NCBI GenBank assembly: GCA_027475525.1
Contig: JAMWFC010000038.1
Span: 248,001-312,000 of the forward strand
Direction of reading: 5' to 3'
DNA length: 64,000 nucleotides
Source: Macrolepiota albuminosa
Taxonomy: Eukaryota > Basidiomycota > Agaricomycetes > Agaricales > Agaricaceae
The number at the start of each line of letters is the position of its first letter. Within the stretch, counting starts at the first letter, position 1. Position numbers and translations under genes: made by a program. The notes beneath the pieces are model-generated. The model was not told where the DNA came from and ran no database searches. It was given only the letters and a program-made list of their open reading frames with translations. Positions 57,114 through 64,000 of this stretch are shown here, piece after piece.

Positions 57114-59704
57114 CTATGAACGTTGCAAATCACATGAGCAAAATGTGTTGGGGAAAGCGGATAAACATGCCTTTTCATTCAAATGCAGCACAAACACAAT
57201 GACAGCGAGCACTAATGTGCCTGCTACAACAGTGACGGTAACCCAAGGGATCCACTGGCCTGGCCTCAGGAACAGCTCGCGTTTCCAGGCCTCACCCTCA
57301 TTCGCGGAGGGGAGTATAACGACCTTGGAATTCGGGATGACACCCTCCATGTTGATATAGTGCTCGTCGATGTGCACAGTTGACCCAACAAATAGGTTCT
57401 CAATATAATTGTTCGTTCGCCCTAGTCCGAAGAAGGAATATGGAGTTTGTAGCGCATGATAAGAGGTTTGTGGCAATTGGCCGACTAGAATTGGGTTAAT
57501 TGCGCACATGCGAATATCAGGAATCGGAAGGACCTTGCGCTGCGGAACGATGTCCAGAAGTATCGAGTACCGTATACTTGTATGATGCGCCAGAGTAGCT
57601 GACTCCGAATGGCTGAAAGCGAGAAAGGCGTCAGAAGAATCGTCAAAAGAAGCAGAAGAAGTAGAAACATGATAGCGTTCCGAGCCATTGGGTGAATAAC
57701 ACCATCCATTATCACAAGCACCATTAAGAACTGATGATATACTTTCAGCCAAACGCAAAGAGTGTAATCATTCAGAGGACGTACCGATAGCCTTGAGGAA
57801 GAAGGCATCATAGTAATAATTGTTTTGCACGAAAATGATATGCCCATGGCCGGCATCTCCTGTTCTCTGTACCATAATATCCAATGTTCCCTGCATATCA
57901 ATCATCAATTAGATGAAGTGAGATCACGCAACCAGCACAAATATTCACATCTTCGTCGACATCCAGGAAGGCAACACTCCTGGCGTCTTTGATAGTTGAC
58001 AGAGGGTCAGCACCACTTTTGGCGGGTTCCCACCCTCTTCTACCCGATCCGTTGGCTGAACAACCGACTATACCAGCTGTACAAGACTTAGAAAAGACTA
58101 GTCTTGGAACACGATCCTTTCCAGATCCGGTGATAAGGAGTATATCAGGGAAACCATCAAGATTGGCGTCTCCAAGCTTTAAAGAAAGTGGTATCGGCGG
58201 TGTGTATGTTGTATCTAGCGCGAGGAGAGAAGGAGAGTCAGGGAACAGCGCTGAAAGGGGGAACCGGACGAGTAGCTGGAATATTAGATCAGTTGAGGAA
58301 AGGGGATACGGTGAATGCTCACTGACATCGTTGTCGGGGCTGTCGCTAAGGTTGAACTTGAAATTGGGGTCAACAGTGCATAGGTCATAGTGGGGTCGAC
58401 ACGTCCGGACTCCCTTCTTAATTCCGCTATCCGTCGTTGACGAACACAAGCCGAGTTGACGATTGTATGCGATATTGATGAAACAATCGGAGCCCAACCC
58501 TGAAGATGAAGAGACGCTACGGCAAGTTGTATATACCATGTCAATGGTACCATCTCTATCTGGAATAATGAAGAACATGAGCGATGAGGATGCGACGATA
58601 CAGAAGTTATCACACCAATGTCAGCAAATGATATCGTCTGAAGCCCTGAAGGGAGACTCCCCTCCTGAGCCAACGAAAAACCATCTTCTTTCTTATTTAC
58701 CCAGATTTGGAAAGATTTGCCGCCCTGACCGTCATCGCACACGAGAAACACATCTGAACACATAGAGTTAGTGAAAACTCGTGCGTTTGAAGATCGAATC
58801 GAGCTACCGGCAAGGCAGTCCCCATCAAGGTCGACTACGGCGTTACTATGTGGGTTAGCCAGTGTACACTGCGGGCCGTGGAATTTGGGCGTGACACTGG
58901 TTGTTCCATCAAAATGGCTGTAATGAGTCAAACATTACTGCAAGGAACGCACATGTTGAATAAAGGCGAATCGAGTTGTGAGCCGTTCCATACATTCTGC
59001 CAAAGCTGGAAGGGCGCTTTAGGATCGACTTTGGAAGCAGGAGTCATAGCGAAGAGGTCGATTTTCATGTCACCGTTCGCGTCGATGGGTATGGGCTGAG
59101 AGTGTGTGGATGAAGGAACCCTCAACGGATGATCAATATCTACCGGGTAAATTGTCAGTTTTCGAACGTGTAAAGCAGTGAATGAATTACCGAAGCCTCC
59201 GGCGAGAGATGCAGGGTACAGTATCATATCCAGTTGACCCTTGTTTTGAGATTCACTCATGACAAGGATATCTAATTTGCCCGAATGCGTGAAATCGCCA
59301 GGAACGATATTTTGTACCCGCTGAGCATGACGGAATGACGATGCTTCTTGGTACGTGAACGCGGCTGGCAGATACCCAATTAACAAAAAACTTGACCGAA
59401 GTCTATTGATTACCATGATTCCAATGATGAACCGAAATCGTGTGTTGATCCTTGTCCAACCAGAGCACATCCAAGCTGAAGGAACGTTAGTGGTCGTTAC
59501 GTACAGGAGTCAGACATACAACTGATCTCCATTAAAGTCTCCAAAGGCAACAACCAGCCCGTCACCGTTCAAACCCATTGTCCCCGCATCTATTAAAGAG
59601 TTGCCGGTGAACCTCTTGGGTGGAAACGGCCATACAGCAACAGCAGGAGTGAAGAGACATAGAGCCACAAGACACAAGGATAAGTAAAGCTTCCGTCGTC
59701 TCAT
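57114..59704 (-). CDS. ITFG1/LINKIN-like integrin FG-GAP repeat membrane protein
   Basis: Ten exons: 59520-59704, 59414-59475, 59191-59364, 58953-59139, 58808-58917, 58616-58753, 58327-58559, 57949-58275, 57785-57890 and 57114-57730, giving 712 aa. A signal peptide is clear (RRRKLYLSLCLVALCLFTPAVA). The ectodomain is a beta-propeller of FG-GAP repeats, each with a calcium-loop pattern: FGDFNGDQFLDVLW, IDANGDMKIDLF, VDLDGDCLADVFLV, DIDRDGTIDMVY, LGDANLDGFPDILL and LDVDEDGTLDIMV. Near the C-terminus the signature GLGRTNNYIENLFVG precedes a single transmembrane helix (WVTVTVVAGTLVLAVIVFVLHL) and a short tail. This is the architecture of T-cell immunomodulatory protein/LINKIN, type I membrane proteins linked to cell adhesion and trafficking in animals. 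The fungal role is not established. The chosen Met gives the cleanest signal peptide; one five residues upstream is possible. Confidence 0.9.
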
Positions 59705-60017
59705 TGAACATGTATACATGGCCGAGGCATGGGCTTCGCAAAGTCAGATATGAAGGTATCGAGCACAACGACGTTCACGTCGAGGCACTCCTGTTTGCAC
59801 ATATTGTATTTACAAGATGTCTGTCAAATATTGTTGATTGATTTGTGACAAAGTAAAACTCGTTCGAAATCCTGCACAGCCCATCCATGATGGTAATCTC
59901 CACCTGTTTTATTGAGTCTGAATCAGAACTGTGCAGTGCCTCCTGATGAATGCGCACATGCTTGCCTATATATGCTAAAGTACTGAGGTGAACGGTATAC
60001 CCCACCACGTCAGCAGA
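59705..60017. promoter_or_regulatory. Divergent promoter region, ITFG1-like / unknown gene
   Basis: 313 bp between two start codons on opposite strands. No convincing core element. Confidence 0.35.
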
Positions 60018-61066
60018 ATGGCGGAAAGGTCAGTAATCAAGTTTTATAACTATCTGTTCTGTTGACAATGTTTGTAGAATTTCAGATAATTCTCTCAGCC
60101 CTGCCAAGAAAGAGTCTACTGGCATGGAGAAGAAACCAGTCCTAACGATGCAAATTCCCGTTTATCCGCCCAGAAGGCGTAAAAAGTCTCTGTATCGACG
60201 CTTTAAGCGGTTTCTATCTCGGCTTTTCAGAAAGGGGAAACATCAGCAGCGCCAAAGGCCTCGCATGAAGAAGCCGGTCATTTATGTCTTTTCACCCAAA
60301 GATATCGATGTGACGGTTTCAGTCACTCTGGACAAGGACATGGAGTTCAGAACAGTGTACCCCATCGTTCCTATCGAGAAGCTTGAGCCGCAAGGAGAGA
60401 AGATACACTGGGATGTTTATACTAGTCCTGACGGTTCATTAATGGCATGCGACACTGGGCTTGGGCTTTCTCCACTCTTCTGGAAAGCAGAGTAGGTTCC
60501 TTTATCGAGGTCACACATTGACAGGGACTGAAATTTTATCTTAATGTTTCAAGCCTCAATGAAAACAGTCTTTCCCGTTCCCGGCAAGGCGAAGTACCAG
60601 GAACTTGGACCCTATCTGACTCAAATTCTGTTGTGCTGTCTATCAACGACATCACCGGATATCTTCAGGCGGCCCTCTTTTGCCTGGGGCTTCATAAGGA
60701 AGCTCGGACATCCTTCGTAACGTATGCGTTTCATTTTCAAAGCCTATTCGTTCTTTACCGATCCTTATGCATAGTTTCTGGTCACCATCTTTCATGAATC
60801 ACAAGTACATTGCATTGCGGTTCATGCCACAAACCGAATATTCTCGCATTGTGCCCCTCGACATCGAGCCGGAGCCCGATGTGATCACGCGTGTCTTCAT
60901 GCTGTTTCAAGGTGTTAAGGATCTTGACTTTTGGCCTTCGGCACGCAGACGAGCGTATGACGATGTGTCATACTGGGCAGCTATTGTCGGTGTCGATAGT
61001 ACCGCCGCTCTCAACAAAGATCTTTCGCGGGTGTTAGAGTGGGGTGCAATGGAGATCCCATCTTAG
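60018..61066 (+). CDS. Conserved-looking basidiomycete protein, unknown function
   Basis: Exons 60018-60028, 60078-60491, 60554-60721 and 60775-61066 give 294 aa. The N-terminal third is very basic (PPRRRKKSLYRRFKRFLSRLFRKGKH), which could bind nucleic acid or membranes or serve as a nuclear signal. The remainder is a folded-looking domain: KKPVIYVFSPKDIDVTVSVT, MEFRTVYPIVP, GEKIHWDVYTSPDGSLM, GLGLSPLFWKAE, then INDITGYLQAALFCLGLHKE and RTSFVTFWSPSFMNHKYIALR, ending with RVFMLFQGVKDLDFWPSARR. I recall similar uncharacterised proteins in mushrooms with VYVYSP...YPVVP and TSFITYWLPSF signatures, but no biochemical function is known to me. The first exon encodes only MAE plus two bases. It shares a 313-bp promoter region with the ITFG1-like gene. 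Confidence 0.8.
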
Positions 61067-61468
61067 AACCTGGTTCTCTGTATGTCGACCTTCAGTCTAT
61101 AGCTCTGTCAGGCGCTCTTTTCAATGAAATAGCTTTCTATTGCAACAAATGAATGTAACATTGTCAAGTCCAGAGCGTTCACTCATCCTCAAACTTCAGC
61201 CTGGTCATTTTTAAACCAAATACGTTGAGTGGCGCATATTTCCTCACATATATCCATATAGAAGCTCGGTATATGGTTCTAGTTCTTGGCGACTTCGATC
61301 ATCGTTTACAATATTTCACACGTACCTGGCTTGTTTCATGTCAAGATGGTTACCGCGCTGGACTCGGATCCTCCAAAGCTCTTAAAAGGATGCTTTAACT
61401 GGAAGCATTCAGTTCATTCTAGTTCTTGGACATTTTCGATTCTTTCAATCCACTTTGCGCTTTCCAAC
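61067..61468. other. Intergenic, promoter of the cerato-platanin
   Basis: 0.4 kb. TATATCCATATAG and TATATGG strings near 61250-61275 could be core promoter elements. Nothing else is seen. Confidence 0.4.
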
Positions 61469-61900
61469 ATGAAGCTGTCTGCTCTCCTCGCTTCCTTTCT
61501 TCTGATGTCTCTCTCGGCACTCGCCGTAACGCTATCGTATGATGCTGGATACGACAATGCATCGCGCTCCCTCGCCCAGGTCGCTTGTTCAGACGGTGTG
61601 AATGGCCTCATGACCGCCGGGTTCAGTACCCTAGGCAATCTGCCTAAATTCCCATTTGTTGGCGGTACTGACAATGTCGCTGGGTGGAACTCACCCCAGT
61701 GCGGGACGTGCTGGAAGCTTACATATACCGACGGCAAGGGTGTTACGAGGTCGATCAATGTGCTTGCAGTAGACCATGCGAGTGCAGGATGGAATGTTGC
61801 TACGAAGGCTATGAACGCATTGACTGGTGGTCAAGCTATTTATCTTGGACGCATCAATGTCTCACAGGTGAAGGTGGCTAAATCACAGTGTGGCCTGTAA
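61469..61900 (+). CDS. Cerato-platanin family secreted protein
   Basis: An intronless 143-codon gene. The signal peptide is MKLSALLASFLLMSLSALAV; the mature protein starts with the family's VTLSYDAGYDNASRSL. Four Cys are present (ACSDG, QCGTCW, KSQCGL), matching the two conserved disulfides. Other signatures are GLMTAGFSTLGNLPKFPFVGG and the WNSPQCGTCWKLTY block, then VDHASAGWNV and AMNALTGG. The fold is a small double-psi beta-barrel related to expansins. These abundant secreted proteins bind chitin oligomers and cell-wall polysaccharides, self-assemble at surfaces, and in some plant-associated fungi elicit plant defence. The longer upstream-open frame is ignored because the signal peptide starts exactly here. 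Confidence 0.95.
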   Translation: MKLSALLASFLLMSLSALAVTLSYDAGYDNASRSLAQVACSDGVNGLMTAGFSTLGNLPKFPFVGGTDNVAGWNSPQCGTCWKLTYTDGKGVTRSINVLAVDHASAGWNVATKAMNALTGGQAIYLGRINVSQVKVAKSQCGL

Positions 61901-64000
61901 ATGGTGTGTCTGCGTTGTGTCTTGTCTTGATAGTTATGTTGAACCTGCTCAAAATAGCACTCGTGCTAACTTACGGAAGCATGTACAGGACGAAATTTTC
62001 CTTCGCCGATTAGATATTGTCATCCCTGACATAGTAGAGACAGGATAATCTCACTACCTACATAAGATGCACACATTCCATAGATCCTGATGGTTATTTT
62101 GCTTGAAAGGTCTCACTCTTACATAGATCATTCCCTCGTCCAACTTCCGCTGAATATACAAGTTCTCAACCATGTGCCACAGATGAGAGTCACGCGAATT
62201 TGTGCTTGCTTGCGGGTTAATGACTCCGAAATTGCTTGTGTGATCATGAACTTTTTATACTATGCGTTGCATCATGCATCAGACCTGCAATTATTTATTA
62301 GCACAGATATCGATTACTTATGGGCTATGCCAACTTGATTGTTGATTGTGAAGTTCGAGTTTCCCTTACATGTGACATTAGATTTGTCATTTATGATCCA
62401 TGAGCGCTGAGCCGAACACTCAGTTAATTATGATAGATCGATGGGAAGTTTTGGAACTTGAGCTTGCTGTGGATACTGAAACTCTGGTCGAACAGACCGT
62501 GACTTAACGATCTTTCTTTCTTACTACAATCATGCATTTATCATTTTCGTATGTACAAAGCTGATGCTCCTCCTTCACATAACGCTACAAATCCTTTGAC
62601 AAATGCACTCTTCCTAAGTCAAGCTCTGTAATTTATTTGTCAGACCCAGAACGATTTGATCTATATAAACTGATGACTTTCCGTAAGACCTCACAGGCTA
62701 CCGGTCACCTGGGCGGCTGTGTCATCAAAACGTCCCAAGAATACCACATGATTAGTTGATTGCCTGTTAACTCGTCCATCTCCAATAACGAATTATCGAA
62801 GCCCGACCGTATGATCGACTTCAAGACACTCCAACGGTTGGTGTAGGTCAGTTTCAGCACGTTTCAGAATTGAATTGACTGAGTTCCACCGCTTGACTGC
62901 AGCAGCACTGCCAGTGTGCAGAAAAGTGAGTGATGAACTAAAAGTTGTGTAGTGTGGCATGAAGCCATTGAGACCATTGTTACTATGCGACGTCTGGTCA
63001 TAAAATACCGTGTCTATGAGAGCGAAAGCAAGGAGGACGAACGATGCGACGATAGATGTCGACTTGATTGTGAATATATCGAGGCTGAAAATTGGAATGC
63101 AAAAGCGACGGTGAAAGCAACGCACAAAGACTGGAATTTGAGTACTTCATATATCCTTCTTCAAGTTTATATCTCGGTAACCGGGTCAAGTCTGATGCGT
63201 GGCTCTTTGAGCCTCCCATAAATCTGTAGCTCGGGCTTACGTCCAGATTTACAGAACGACGATAGATGGCAAAACAGGATGTCGCCAGATATGTGATTCA
63301 CTTGACATGTTGAGGACAAGTTCTGGAAGATCCCAAGGTATCTCGAGCTGTCGATTGACGTAGAGAAGACTGAGATAACCAAGGACGGCATCGTTATTAT
63401 CCAGGAAGCTCCATATGATAATTTGGAAACATCTGACAGAAGAAAGTGTGATTCAGACTCTGTAATCTCCTGAACCTGGGTTATCCGGGATTCAAAACAC
63501 GCCGTTACAAGCTTAAACTTGTGTTCCCCCGATAATAACTCATTTGATATAGATCTTGCAAGAATGTATGTGTCCGAGGTCGCAAATCTTGTGGGTACAG
63601 CGAGTCCTCTCTAGCCCCAGCTGAATAACCTCAATAGGAATGGGTCCCGATGGAAATAGAGGACGGGAAGGTTGAGGCAGGAATAAATCCGATTTTGTTT
63701 TTAGATGTTTGCTCACCCTTATGAGATGTCATCCTCACGAGCCAAAGACTTTATTATTTTTCTTACAACAGAACTTCTTGACCATGTGTATCATGTTGGT
63801 TCTGTGTTCTATAAAGACCTGTATCAACTTGTTACTCACTTCGTCAGCGCAACGCAACGGGGTCTTCAAGGCTCGTGCGTCGACTGTCTAAAAACGGTCA
63901 ATTTAATAGATCTTCATCCAATCCTGCTTTCGATTGATTTTTGGTTTTGAACAACTAACAAGCTGAGTCTGAAATTCAGCACTCGCAGAGACACGTTGGA
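61901..64000. other. No supported gene to the window end
   Basis: 2.1 kb. Short frames on both strands (for example 62793-63125 minus and 63705-63950 plus) lack codon bias, motifs and splice partners. The next gene probably lies beyond the window. Confidence 0.45.

Noticed and set aside
62793..63219. Gene at the right end (several 60-110 codon frames)
   Set aside because: Frames on both strands are equally open and none shows splice-compatible partners or recognisable features.
1..64000. CRISPR array, prophage, operon or secondary-metabolite cluster
   Set aside because: No regularly spaced repeats of CRISPR type, and gene content is spliced eukaryotic housekeeping with no PKS, NRPS or terpene synthase.

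Overview
This window is nuclear DNA of a filamentous basidiomycete, most likely an Agaricomycete. The evidence is very intron-dense genes with 41-65 nt introns (GT..AG, CTNAY-like branch sites), a fungal-type Dicer, a LIS1/NudF gene, a cerato-platanin, F-box/CxxC paralogs of a kind common in mushrooms, and Ty1/copia and Ty3/gypsy debris. I rebuilt exon structures by hand; every multi-exon model with listed exons sums to a whole number of codons, except the amidohydrolase, which needs one duplication removed and one base restored.

Layout. 1-7.3 kb: retroelement land, with a gypsy-like LTR/ORF fragment abutting a 5' part of a degenerate copia element on the minus strand. 7.8-20.2 kb: an AhpD/CMD-family enzyme (-), a complete eight-exon Dicer (-), mitochondrial ribosome recycling factor (+), a phosducin-like protein (+) and an F-box/CxxC protein (-). 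21.3-29.6 kb: a small unknown protein (+), a large membrane-anchored beta-propeller/amidohydrolase (+) and a second F-box/CxxC paralog (+). 30.0-32.2 kb: the ribosome-biogenesis factor Noc4 (-). 32.2-43.1 kb: gene-poor, microsatellite-rich DNA with one low-complexity ORF (-). 43.1-50.97 kb: glutathione reductase (+), a PI-PLC-like protein (-), LIS1 (+) and a multi-pass membrane protein (+). 51-57 kb: three weak ORFs (-) and a MITE. 57.1-61.9 kb: an ITFG1/LINKIN-like integrin-repeat protein (-), an unknown basidiomycete-type protein (+) and a cerato-platanin (+). The rest of the right end has no supported gene.

The most striking observation is not a gene. Ten separate loci carry a perfect tandem duplication whose period is exactly 77 bp each time. 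Removing one unit restores the amidohydrolase reading frame across the junction and shrinks four abnormally long introns (125-141 nt) to normal size (48-64 nt). This is best explained as k-mer (k=77) overlaps left uncollapsed when contigs were joined. One of these joins is exactly where the copia element stops, so that truncation may be artificial.

The best biological finding is a short non-autonomous DNA transposon (54913-55170) with perfect 19-bp terminal inverted repeats and a perfect 8-bp target duplication. The genes are mostly unrelated housekeeping functions (silencing, translation, chaperoning, ribosome assembly, redox, dynein regulation). I see no gene cluster that forms one new pathway.
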